From: Novosphingobium sp. B1
Lineage (GTDB): Bacteria > Pseudomonadota > Alphaproteobacteria > Sphingomonadales > Sphingomonadaceae
DNA length: 64,000 bases
Assembly: GCF_900176395.1 (NCBI RefSeq)
Contig: NZ_FWXL01000003.1
Span: 310,001-374,000 of the forward strand
Reading direction: 5' to 3'
This document shows positions 8,214 to 16,793 of the stretch, one piece after another. Position 1 is the stretch's first letter. Each line of letters begins with the position of its first letter. Under the pieces are notes generated by a model. The model did no database searches, was not told where the DNA came from, and saw nothing but the letters and a program-made list of their open reading frames with translations. Position numbers and translations under genes: made by a program.

Positions 8214-8999
8214 ATGTCCCGTCGCCGCCAGATCTACGAAGGCAAGGCCAAGATCCTTTACGAAGGCCCCGAACCGGGCACGATCATCCAGTACTTCAAG
8301 GATGATGCCACTGCCTTCAACGCGCAGAAGCGCGGCACGATCAACGGCAAGGGCGTGATCAACAACCGCATCAGCGAGTACGTGTTCACGCGCCTCGCCC
8401 ATATCGGCATCCCCACCCACTTCATCCGCCGCCTGAACATGCGCGAACAGCTCGTGCGCCAGGCAGAGATCATCCCGATCGAAGTGGTCGTGCGCAACAT
8501 CGCCGCCGGTTCCATTTCCAAGCGCCTCGGCATTGAAGAGGGTGAGCCGCTCCCGCACACCCTGATCGAATACTACTACAAGGACGATGCGCTGGGCGAT
8601 CCGATGATCGCCGAAGAGCACATCGCCTGCTTCGGCTGGGCATCGAACGAGGAAATGCAGGACATCTCCTCGATGGCGATCCGCGTGAACGATTTCCTCT
8701 GCGGGATGTTCGCGGCGATCAACATCAGCCTCGTCGATTTCAAGCTCGAATTCGGTCGCATCTGGGACGGCGATTACAGCCGCGTGATCCTGGCTGACGA
8801 AATCAGCCCCGACGGCTGCCGCCTGTGGGACATGACCACCGGCGAAAAGCTCGACAAGGACCGCTTCCGCCGTGACCTCGGCGGTGAAGAGGAAGCCTAT
8901 CAGGAGGTGGCCCGCCGCCTCGGCCTGCTCGAAAACGACGGCGGCCCGAGCGAAGTCTTCGACCTTGGCGCACACCGCAAGCTGCGCGGGAAGAAGTAA
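8214..8999 (+). CDS. purC: Phosphoribosylaminoimidazole-succinocarboxamide synthase
   Basis: SAICAR synthetase of 261 residues joins aspartate to CAIR using ATP in step eight of de novo purine synthesis, in the cytoplasm. The start [20 protein letters not shown] is the classic N-terminus, and the later motifs [24 protein letters not shown] and [14 protein letters not shown] include the ATP and magnesium site. The ATG at 8214 follows GGAAG by nine bases. The upstream frame stays open but lacks homology. A strong terminator follows, so purC is transcribed apart from purS-purQ, which lie 4 kb downstream after two unrelated genes. Confidence 0.97.
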   Translation: MSRRRQIYEGKAKILYEGPEPGTIIQYFKDDATAFNAQKRGTINGKGVINNRISEYVFTRLAHIGIPTHFIRRLNMREQLVRQAEIIPIEVVVRNIAAGSISKRLGIEEGEPLPHTLIEYYYKDDALGDPMIAEEHIACFGWASNEEMQDISSMAIRVNDFLCGMFAAINISLVDFKLEFGRIWDGDYSRVILADEISPDGCRLWDMTTGEKLDKDRFRRDLGGEEEAYQEVARRLGLLENDGGPSEVFDLGAHRKLRGKK

Positions 9000-9025
9000 G
9001 GCTTCAGGCCCCGTTTAGAAACACG

Positions 9026-9058
9026 AAGACCCCCTTCGGCAACGGAGGGGGTTTTTGT
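9026..9058 (+). terminator. Intrinsic terminator after purC
   Basis: The stem has arms CCCCCT (9030-9035) and AGGGGG (9046-9051), extended by A:T pairs on the outside, with a ten-base loop and a TTTTTGTTT tract from 9052. It lies 27 bases after the purC stop, on the plus strand. Confidence 0.85.
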
Positions 9059-9111
9059 TTGCCCCAACTCCTCATTGCGCGTTCAGCACCGACCGGGCAC
9101 ACCCGCTGGCA

Positions 9112-11958
9112 ATGTCTCTTCACCGCTTGCTCCCTTTCGCCGCCGCCCTCACCCTCGCCGCCTGCGCCGCGCAGCCTTCAAGCGTAACCAGCTCGCCGAA
9201 ACCCACCTGGGCGTTCCAGCAAAGCGACCTCCCCCCCGATCCTGCCTACCGCTATGGCCAGTTGCCCAACGGATTGCGCTACATCATCCGCCGCAACGCC
9301 ACGCCTGCCGGCACTGCGCAAGTCCGCATGGACGTCGCCACCGGATCGCTTGACGAGCGCGAGGACGAGCGCGGGTTTGCCCATTTCGTCGAGCACATGG
9401 CCTTCAATGGATCGACCCACGTGCCCGAAGGCGAGATGGTCAAGCTGCTCGAACGCAGTGGTCTTTCCTTCGGTGCCGACACCAATGCGCAGACATCTTT
9501 CGAGCAGACACTCTACATGCTCGATCTGCCGCGCAACGATCCGAAACTGCTCGATACCGCCCTCATGCTGATGCGCGAGACGGCAAGCGAACTTAAGTTC
9601 GATCCCGAAGCCGTCACGCGCGAACGCGGCGTCGTCCTGTCCGAACTGCGCGACGGGCAAGGCTGGAGCCGCACCAATCTCGAAGACCAGCTTGCCTTCT
9701 TCTACCCCACGGCCACTTACCCCAGGCGCTTGCCCATCGGCACGGTCGAAACGCTCAACGCCGCCACCGCCAACGCCCTTCGAGCCTTCTGGGCGCGCGA
9801 ATACCTGCCCTCGAAAACCACGCTCATCGTCGTCGGCGATTTCGAACCCGAAGCGATTGAACAGGCCATCCGCACCCGCTTTGCCGACTGGCAGCCAAAG
9901 CCCGAAACCCCGCGCCCCGACGAGGGCAAGGTCGAACCGAAGCAGAAAGCCAGGGCTGACATCCACCTCGATCCCTCGCTGTCCGAGCGCGTGACCGCCT
10001 CGCGCCACGGACCGTGGCTGGATGAACCCGACACCATCGCCAACCGCCGCCGCAACCTCCTTCGCCAGATCGGCTACGGCGTCGTCAACCGCCGCCTTGC
10101 CCGCCTGAGCCGCGCCATTGACCCGCCGTTCCGCGGCGCGGGCTTCGGCACCAGCGAGGTTTTCCACATCGGCCGCACCACCAACCTGATCGTCGATACG
10201 GTCGACGGTGGCTGGCAGCGCGGATTTGCCGCTGCTGCCGGGGTCTATGCCCGTGCACTTGGCACCGGCTTCACCCAGCCCGAGATCGACGAGCAATTGG
10301 CCGACATCCGCACCGGCCTCGAAAACGCCGCCGCCGGGGCCGACACGCGCAGCCACGGCGCGCTGGTCTCTGCAGCGCTCGCCCTGATCCGCGACGATCA
10401 GGTGCCGACCACGCCGCAATCAGGCCTCGCGCGCTTCAGCCAGTTTGCGCCGACGATCACGCCAAAAACCGTCCTTGCCGCCCTGAAAGAGGAAGCTGTC
10501 CCGCTCAAGGACCCGCTGATCCGCTTCCAAGGCCGCGCCGCACCCAAGGGCGGCGAAGAAGCGCTCCGCAGCACATGGGCCAAGGCCACCCGCGCCAAGG
10601 CTCCTGCCGGCGAAGTCCCTGCGCCTGTCCCCTTCGCCTACACCGACTTTGGCCCCACCGGCGCGGTGGTTTCGGACGCTGTCGAACCGCTCTACGGCAT
10701 CCGCCAGATCCGCTTCGCCAACAACGTCCGCCTCAACCTCAAGCGCACCGATCTTGCCAAGGACCGCATCGACGTCCGCCTCAATCTCGATGGCGGCGAA
10801 ATGCTCGACAGCAAGGCCGATCCTCTCGCCACCGAGATGACCGGCGTCCTCGCCCGCGGGGGGTTGGCCAAGCACAGCGAGGACGACCTGCAGACCCTGC
10901 TCGCGGGCCGCTCGGTCGCCTTCGGACTGGGCGCTGGCGGAGACACCTTCTCCGCCGATACCACCACCACCCCACGCGACCTGGCGCTGCAACTGCAGTT
11001 ATTCGCCGCGCTGCTCACCGATCCCGGCTACCGGGCGGAAGGCGAAGTGCTCTACCGCCAGAACATCGCCAACTTCTTCGCCCGCCTGCGCTCCAGCCCG
11101 GGCGCTGCCCTGTCCAACAGCATTGGCGGCATCCTGTCCGACAACGACCCGCGTTTCACCTTGCAACCGCAATCAGCCTACGCCGTACTCGGCTATGACA
11201 AGCTGAAGCAGGCAATCTCTGACCGCCTCGCCCGAGGTGCGCTCGAAATCTCCATCGTCGGCGACATCGATGAAGCTGCTGCCATCGATGCTGTGGCGAG
11301 GACCTTCGGTGCGCTCCCGACCCGCGAAGCCGGCTTCCGTCCCTATACCGCCGAACGCAAGCGCAGCTTCACGGCAAGGCGCGGCCTGCAGATCGTCCGA
11401 CACACCGGCGAGGCAAATCAGGCGATCGTCCGCTACACCTGGCCCACCCGCGATGATCGCGACCCGGAAGAAGCGATGGCCCTTTCGCTCCTGGCCGAGG
11501 TCGCCGGCATCGAAGTGCTCGACAGCGTGCGCGAAAACCTCGGCAAGGCCTACAGTCCTGGCGCATCCTCGGCGCTGAGCCGGGTCTGGACCGGCTATGG
11601 CACCTTCACCATGAACGCCTCGGTCGATCTTGCCGACGTCTCCGCCACCCGCGCCGCTCTCGAGGACACCGCGCGAAACCTCATCGCCGCACCTGTTGAC
11701 GCCGACATCCTGCAGCGCGCCCGCGCCCCGATGCTCGAACGCATCGACAACGCGCTCAAGAGCAATGGCGGCTGGAGTGCCCTTGCCGAACGTGCCCAGA
11801 CCCAGCCAGACCGTCTCGCCCGCGCGCAGTCGGCCCGCGCCAGGCTTGAAAAGCTGACAGCTGCCGATCTGCAGTCCATCGCCCGCCGCTATCTCGCGCC
11901 CGACCAGGCGGTGCAGATCCTGGTGCTGCCGGAGGGAGCAGCAGCCCCTGTACGCTAG
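9112..11958 (+). CDS. M16 (pitrilysin-like) zinc metalloprotease, lipoprotein
   Basis: Full-length M16 peptidase of 948 residues. The lipobox LTLAAC places the lipidated cysteine at residue 18, so the protein is likely anchored in the periplasm. The inverted zinc motif HFVEH (91-95) is intact, with the third ligand glutamate in GVVLSELRDG about 75 residues later. Four repeated M16 domains follow; only the first has the zinc site, as is normal. The ATG at 9112 gives a proper signal peptide, whereas an in-frame ATG at 9055 falls in the purC terminator. A second M16 gene lies at 52148-55051. It degrades peptides, but the substrates are unknown. Confidence 0.93.
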   Translation: MSLHRLLPFAAALTLAACAAQPSSVTSSPKPTWAFQQSDLPPDPAYRYGQLPNGLRYIIRRNATPAGTAQVRMDVATGSLDEREDERGFAHFVEHMAFNGSTHVPEGEMVKLLERSGLSFGADTNAQTSFEQTLYMLDLPRNDPKLLDTALMLMRETASELKFDPEAVTRERGVVLSELRDGQGWSRTNLEDQLAFFYPTATYPRRLPIGTVETLNAATANALRAFWAREYLPSKTTLIVVGDFEPEAIEQAIRTRFADWQPKPETPRPDEGKVEPKQKARADIHLDPSLSERVTASRHGPWLDEPDTIANRRRNLLRQIGYGVVNRRLARLSRAIDPPFRGAGFGTSEVFHIGRTTNLIVDTVDGGWQRGFAAAAGVYARALGTGFTQPEIDEQLADIRTGLENAAAGADTRSHGALVSAALALIRDDQVPTTPQSGLARFSQFAPTITPKTVLAALKEEAVPLKDPLIRFQGRAAPKGGEEALRSTWAKATRAKAPAGEVPAPVPFAYTDFGPTGAVVSDAVEPLYGIRQIRFANNVRLNLKRTDLAKDRIDVRLNLDGGEMLDSKADPLATEMTGVLARGGLAKHSEDDLQTLLAGRSVAFGLGAGGDTFSADTTTTPRDLALQLQLFAALLTDPGYRAEGEVLYRQNIANFFARLRSSPGAALSNSIGGILSDNDPRFTLQPQSAYAVLGYDKLKQAISDRLARGALEISIVGDIDEAAAIDAVARTFGALPTREAGFRPYTAERKRSFTARRGLQIVRHTGEANQAIVRYTWPTRDDRDPEEAMALSLLAEVAGIEVLDSVRENLGKAYSPGASSALSRVWTGYGTFTMNASVDLADVSATRAALEDTARNLIAAPVDADILQRARAPMLERIDNALKSNGGWSALAERAQTQPDRLARAQSARARLEKLTAADLQSIARRYLAPDQAVQILVLPEGAAAPVR

Positions 11959-12025
11959 GCGACGGTTTCCTGATATCGCCTGATCGCCACCGTCCCCAGC
12001 ACGCCCGGCGGGCGCGGCGGTGGCT

Positions 12026-12637
12026 TCAGTTCGCAGCCTTGCGCAGGCCGGCAAGGATCAGGCCCGCGTGGTTCTCGGCCATCCAGTCGATGTCGAGCGC
12101 TTCGGCCCCGACCGGTTCGAATACATTGCGCCACAGCGCGGCGAAGATTACGCCACCAGCTGCGCTGCGCGCCGCCATCTTGGGATCGGCGCAGGAAAAC
12201 TCGCCACGCTCCACGCCGTGTATGATCAGCCGCTCGATCGCTCCTAGGACACATATCAGCGCGGTTTCGTGGTAGAACCGCGCCAGTTCGGGGAAATTTC
12301 TCCCCTCGCCGACAATCAAGCGGGGCAGGAACGCCATTTCGGGGCTGGCGATGCGCTTCATCGCGTTCTTCAGGAAAGCCCGAAGCAGCGCCGGCGCCGG
12401 CAGCGTGCCGTAGTCGCTCGGCAACAGCTTCGGCATCATTTCGGTGATGACCTCCGATACCAGCGCGCGGAACATCGCTTCCTTGCTGTCGAACGCGAGA
12501 TAAAGCGCCGCGCGGCTGATTCCGACCCGCTTGGCGACATCTTCCAACTTGGCAGCAGCAAAGCCGCGCTCCGCGAACTCTTCTCGAGCGGCTTCAAGGA
12601 TCCGGTCGCGCCGGTCGGCTGGGGTCACGCGTGGCAT
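12026..12637 (-). CDS. TetR/AcrR-family transcriptional regulator
   Basis: Repressor of 203 residues. The N-terminal helix-turn-helix (about 10-55) shows RDRILEAAREEFAERGF and VAKRVGISRAALYLAFDSKE. The remaining helical ligand domain includes a SAAGGVIFAALW segment typical of C-terminal TetR families with a dimer helix. It is convergent with the M16 gene and divergent from purS, with about 400 bases upstream. A near-perfect 14-bp inverted repeat 15 bases before its start is a likely autoregulatory operator. No efflux gene is adjacent, so its target is not evident. Confidence 0.93.
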   Translation of the reverse strand: MPRVTPADRRDRILEAAREEFAERGFAAAKLEDVAKRVGISRAALYLAFDSKEAMFRALVSEVITEMMPKLLPSDYGTLPAPALLRAFLKNAMKRIASPEMAFLPRLIVGEGRNFPELARFYHETALICVLGAIERLIIHGVERGEFSCADPKMAARSAAGGVIFAALWRNVFEPVGAEALDIDWMAENHAGLILAGLRKAAN

Positions 12638-12651
12638 GCGCTAAGCATAAC

Positions 12652-12665
12652 TGACACATGCGTCA
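12652..12665. promoter_or_regulatory. Candidate TetR operator
   Basis: The sequence TGACACATGCGTCA reads almost the same on both strands; one pair of positions (5 and 10) breaks the symmetry. It is centred about 21 bases upstream of the tetR start codon, as expected for autoregulation. Confidence 0.5.
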
Positions 12666-12681
12666 TAATGAAGCGGAAAAG

Positions 12682-12768
12682 CGGTGGCAGGCACGAGGAA
12701 CCTTGCGCGTGGGGTGCGAGAAGTATCGGCTCTGCCGCACCTGCCACCGAATGGACACTAACCTGTCC
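12682..12768. other. Structured intergenic segment between tetR and purS
   Basis: The 396-base gap from 12638 to 13033 has no convincing gene. Within it, arms CGGTGGCAGG (12682-12691) and CCTGCCACCG (12740-12749) pair perfectly around a 48-base loop; inside, GTGCG (12714-12718) could instead pair with CGCAC (12736-12740). A second small stem, GGACA (12753-12757) with TGTCC (12764-12768), follows. A weak promoter-like pair TTGCAA (12845) and CGATAG (12868) spaced by 17 bases may serve purS. A small RNA is possible but unproven. Confidence 0.3.
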
Positions 12769-13033
12769 TTGGCAAGCTTATGGTAACCCAGCCTGCGCGC
12801 TGATGCGTGATCGTTTTCCTACTTAAGCAATCCGCGCTAGGCCATTGCAACGCTCGTTCAATCGTTCCGATAGGGGCGGGAAATCGTGCGCATCGCCGTG
12901 CTGCGGGGTATTTTCTCTGGACAGTGTAAACCCCGTAAACCCCTCCCCCGATCTAGTCCCTTGCTCTTCACTGCCCTGCGTTGCATAGGCGCGCCAAGAT
13001 TCTCCAGCATTCAGGTTCCGAAAGGCCACGCCG

Positions 13034-13267
13034 ATGAAGGTCCGCGTCATTGTCACCCTCAAGAACGGCGTGCTCGATCCGCAGGGCCGCGCCATCCATC
13101 ACGCGCTCGAAGGTCTTGGCTTTGATGGCGTCAACGATGTGCGAGCCGGACGGGTCATCGAACTCGACGTGGCTGACAGCACGACCGACTCCGCGCTCGA
13201 CGAGATGTGCTCCAAGCTCCTCGCCAACATGGTGATCGAGAACTATCGCATCGAAAAGGCCGCCTGA
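13034..13267 (+). CDS. purS: FGAM synthase subunit PurS
   Basis: PurS, 77 residues, is the small structural subunit that bridges PurL and PurQ in the three-part formylglycinamide ribonucleotide amidotransferase (purine step four). The pattern [18 protein letters not shown] at the start and VIENYRIEK at the end are family hallmarks. It is followed by purQ after 17 bases, and the two are surely co-transcribed. purL is not in the window. AAAGG nine bases before the ATG can bind the ribosome. Confidence 0.96.
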   Translation: MKVRVIVTLKNGVLDPQGRAIHHALEGLGFDGVNDVRAGRVIELDVADSTTDSALDEMCSKLLANMVIENYRIEKAA

Positions 13268-13284
13268 GCTTAGGAACCCGCGCC

Positions 13285-13962
<678 letters not shown>

Positions 13963-13966
13963 GTGG

Positions 13967-16330
13967 TCAACCGGCTTTGCGGTTGCGCAAGCCGTTTTGA
14001 TTGAACAGCGCTAGCGCGTCCACGGCGTTCATCGGGCGACCGAAGTAGTAGCCTTGGATCTTCTTCGCGCCGAGACGGCGGATGCAGGCCAGTTCGGCCT
14101 CGGTCTCCACGCCTTCGGCTGTCGTCGACATCTCCAGCGCGTCGGCCATCGCCACCACCGCGCGGACAATGGCCAGGCTTTCGGGATTGTCCTTGGCCGC
14201 CCCCTGCACGAAGCTGCGGTCGACCTTGATCGTCGAGAAACGCATCTTGCGCAGGTAGCCCAGCGACGAGTAGCCGGTCCCGAAGTCATCGAGCGCGACC
14301 CCGCAGCCGATGCCCATCAGGTTCTCGAGCGTCATCTGTGCGGTGGTGCCATCGCGAACGAAGATGCTTTCGGTGACCTCGATCTCGAGCCGGTGTGGCG
14401 AAAGGCCCGTGGTTGCCAGGGCACCGACGACGGTTTCGGCAAAATACGGGTCCAGCAACTGCTCGCCCGAGACATTGACCGCGATCTTTACGTGGTCGGG
14501 CCAGCGCATCGCCTCGGCACACGCCGTTCGCAGAACCCACTCGCCAATCGGCACGATCAGGCGCGTGTCTTCGGCCAGTGGGATGAACTTCACGGGGTTG
14601 ACGAAACCGTGCTCCTTGCTGGTCCAGCGCAACAGCGCCTCGAAACTTTGCACCTGCTCGGTCGTCGCATCGACGACGGGCTGGTACATCAGCGAGAACT
14701 CGTTGCGTTCGAGCGCATGGCGGAGCGAGAATTCGAGCTTGCGCCGCTCCTCTGCATGGGCGTGCAACGACGGCTCGTAGGTACAATGCCGCCCCCCGCC
14801 CTCATCCTTGGCGCGATAAAGCGCCAGATCGGCATTGCGCAGCAAAGTCTCGACCGAGTTGCCATCGCGCGGCGCGATGGCTGATCCGACGCTGGCGCCC
14901 ACGTAGAGGACGTGGTGATCGATCTGGTAGGGTTGCGAGAGCGTCGAAATGATCGCGTCAGCCAGTTCGGTCACACGGTCCAGATCGGCGGCGTCGCGGA
15001 TGACGACCGCAAATTCATCGCCACCCAGACGTCCACAAACCTCGTCATCGCGCATGATCACGCGGAGACGTTCTGAAACGAGCGCCAGCATCTGGTCACC
15101 GACGAGATGCCCCAGGGTATCATTGATCGCCTTGAAGCGGTCGAGATCGATCATCATGAACGCACAATGCGTACGCCATTTCTCGGCGTAGGCCATCGCA
15201 TTGCCGAGCGCTTCGGTCAGCATCAGGCGATTGGGCAGACCGGTGAGCGTGTCATAGCGGGCCAGATAGGCGATCTTCTCGGCACTTTCGCGCTGCTCTG
15301 TCACGTCGGAGCCGACGCCCCGGAATCCGATGAACGTGCCGTTCTCGTCAAGCTTGGGCGAGGCGGACAGTTCCCACCAGCGATGACTGCCGTGCAGGGT
15401 CACGCGGACCAGCAGGTTGGAGAAGCTCTCGCGCCGCTTCAGGCGTTCGGCAAGGTCATGAAGACTGGAGTGGAAATGCCCTGAATCCCAAGCCGCTCCA
15501 GCGATGAGCTGGATCAGGGGCCTGCCGTCGACATCCTCCGGGTCCTCGCCCAAGGCGAACGCGAAACGCGGCGAAACCGAGCGTACGCGGCGGTTGGCAT
15601 CGATCTGCCACAGCCAGTCCGCATCGCCTTCCTCGAATTCCCGCAGCAAAAGCGACACGACTTCGGACTTCTCTGCCATTCCCGCCTCGGCAAGTCTGGC
15701 ACCAAGAAACGTCCTCGCCGCTTCGATGCCCCCGACCGAGACGATCGCAACAAAAGCGGCAGCAACGGCGGCTGCCGTGAATTCGCCGGAGAACAGGAAG
15801 ACAAGGACTGCGGAAAGGCCGACGATCCCTGAGAAGGTCACCGTGGCCAGAGGCATGGCGGCAAAGGTCACGGCCATGCCGGCCATGAGCATCGCCATGA
15901 CAGTCCACAAGGTCATGCGCACCGCCGGCTCGGCAAAGGGTGCAAAGACCAACATGGGCACGCTCCACACCGCGGCGGTGCACAGCGAGCTGATCGTCTG
16001 GCGATGTACTTCCTGGCGCGTGACGCGGCGCTTGTCGGCATCGATCAGGGTGCGGTCGAAACGGGCACCGCTGATCAGCACCGCCACAAGCAAAGCCATC
16101 CAGCCAACCAGCAGAAACGGGCTGACCGTGGCTGCAAATATCTGCATGACCAGCAGCGATGCCAGGGCATGAGCAAGAAGCCGCGCGAAAGTGAGACGCG
16201 CCAGGCTGCAATACTGCAGACCGCGAAGCCTGCCCCAGTCACCCTCCACCGGGTCGCGAAGCCCGATGACAGCCAGGATCGGCAGACGCGCTGCAGATGA
16301 ATCGATAGAAGGCATGGGCGGCGTGGTCAC
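13967..16330 (-). CDS. Membrane PAS-GGDEF-EAL protein (cyclic di-GMP turnover)
   Basis: Bifunctional-type signalling protein of 787 residues. Hydrophobic segments occupy about residues 48-90 and 118-205; a PAS domain follows (about 240-345). The GGDEF domain has an intact GGDEF site at 436-440, while the product-inhibition site upstream reads RDDE rather than RxxD. The EAL domain (about 535-775) keeps FEALLRW (EAL 564-566), NVSGEQL, EVTES, DDFGTGYSSL, KVDRSF, AEGVETE and QGYYF, so phosphodiesterase activity is likely. Both activities look possible; which dominates cannot be told from sequence. It is convergent with purQ and appears monocistronic. Confidence 0.93.
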   Translation of the reverse strand: MTTPPMPSIDSSAARLPILAVIGLRDPVEGDWGRLRGLQYCSLARLTFARLLAHALASLLVMQIFAATVSPFLLVGWMALLVAVLISGARFDRTLIDADKRRVTRQEVHRQTISSLCTAAVWSVPMLVFAPFAEPAVRMTLWTVMAMLMAGMAVTFAAMPLATVTFSGIVGLSAVLVFLFSGEFTAAAVAAAFVAIVSVGGIEAARTFLGARLAEAGMAEKSEVVSLLLREFEEGDADWLWQIDANRRVRSVSPRFAFALGEDPEDVDGRPLIQLIAGAAWDSGHFHSSLHDLAERLKRRESFSNLLVRVTLHGSHRWWELSASPKLDENGTFIGFRGVGSDVTEQRESAEKIAYLARYDTLTGLPNRLMLTEALGNAMAYAEKWRTHCAFMMIDLDRFKAINDTLGHLVGDQMLALVSERLRVIMRDDEVCGRLGGDEFAVVIRDAADLDRVTELADAIISTLSQPYQIDHHVLYVGASVGSAIAPRDGNSVETLLRNADLALYRAKDEGGGRHCTYEPSLHAHAEERRKLEFSLRHALERNEFSLMYQPVVDATTEQVQSFEALLRWTSKEHGFVNPVKFIPLAEDTRLIVPIGEWVLRTACAEAMRWPDHVKIAVNVSGEQLLDPYFAETVVGALATTGLSPHRLEIEVTESIFVRDGTTAQMTLENLMGIGCGVALDDFGTGYSSLGYLRKMRFSTIKVDRSFVQGAAKDNPESLAIVRAVVAMADALEMSTTAEGVETEAELACIRRLGAKKIQGYYFGRPMNAVDALALFNQNGLRNRKAG

Positions 16331-16416
16331 CGGCCGAGGATTACCGACATTTGATTATTCAATCGTAAGCAAAACCCTTGCAGTCCGGAACATGTCGCGA
16401 CGGCGAGGCATCATCG

Positions 16417-16454
16417 AAAAGGCCCGCCACGCCTCGTTCGAGGCGCGACGGGCC
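16417..16454 (-). terminator. Intrinsic terminator for the aceA transcript
   Basis: On the minus strand a long stem is formed by outer arms GGCCCG (16421-16426 pairing with 16449-16454) and inner arms GCCTCG (16431-16436 pairing with 16439-16444), followed by TTTT. It lies about 60 bases after the 52-aa gene. Confidence 0.65.
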
Positions 16455-16514
16455 GGACTTTCCTCCCCAGGAAAGGTCGTGTCTGGCAGTGCGACGCGTT
16501 AACGTCTTTTCGAG

Positions 16515-16673
16515 TTAACGACCCAGTGCGCTGCCAAGCCGGTGGTAGAGGTTCGAGAACTTGACCGATTCGGGCTGGTCCTCGATTGCCTTCAGATAGT
16601 GCAGTACGGCTTCGCGGATCAGCTTGAAGTCCTCGGTCGAGAGGACCGCGCGGGCACGTGCAGGTTCAGCCAT
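16515..16673 (-). CDS. Small protein encoded after isocitrate lyase, 52 aa
   Basis: A 52-residue soluble protein beginning MAEPARARAVLSTEDFK and ending NLYHRLGSALGR. The ATG at 16673 has a strong ribosome binding site (AAGGAGA, eight bases upstream), which makes it a convincing gene despite its size. It lies 120 bases downstream of aceA on the same strand and before the shared terminator, so it is probably co-transcribed with the glyoxylate enzyme. I do not recognise a family. The sequence predicts two or three amphipathic helices. A role in modulating isocitrate lyase is only a guess from position. Confidence 0.7.
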   Translation of the reverse strand: MAEPARARAVLSTEDFKLIREAVLHYLKAIEDQPESVKFSNLYHRLGSALGR

Positions 16674-16793
16674 GGTGGGTCTCCTTCTTGGATCTTCGAG
16701 GCGTGATTGCCGCGAGGATTTGCTTTTCGGAGAGGGGTGAAGCCCCTTCCCGACCCCTCCCCTTGCGGGGAGAGGCTTTCAGTCTTTCACGTC

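Noticed and set aside
12269..12826. Long plus-strand frame opposite tetR
   Set aside because: It is the antisense shadow of a clear TetR gene and extends only by chance into the gap; no family pattern.
12823..13095. 90-residue minus-strand frame upstream of purS
   Set aside because: Overlaps purS, has no motif and no ribosome binding site; likely chance in high-G+C DNA.
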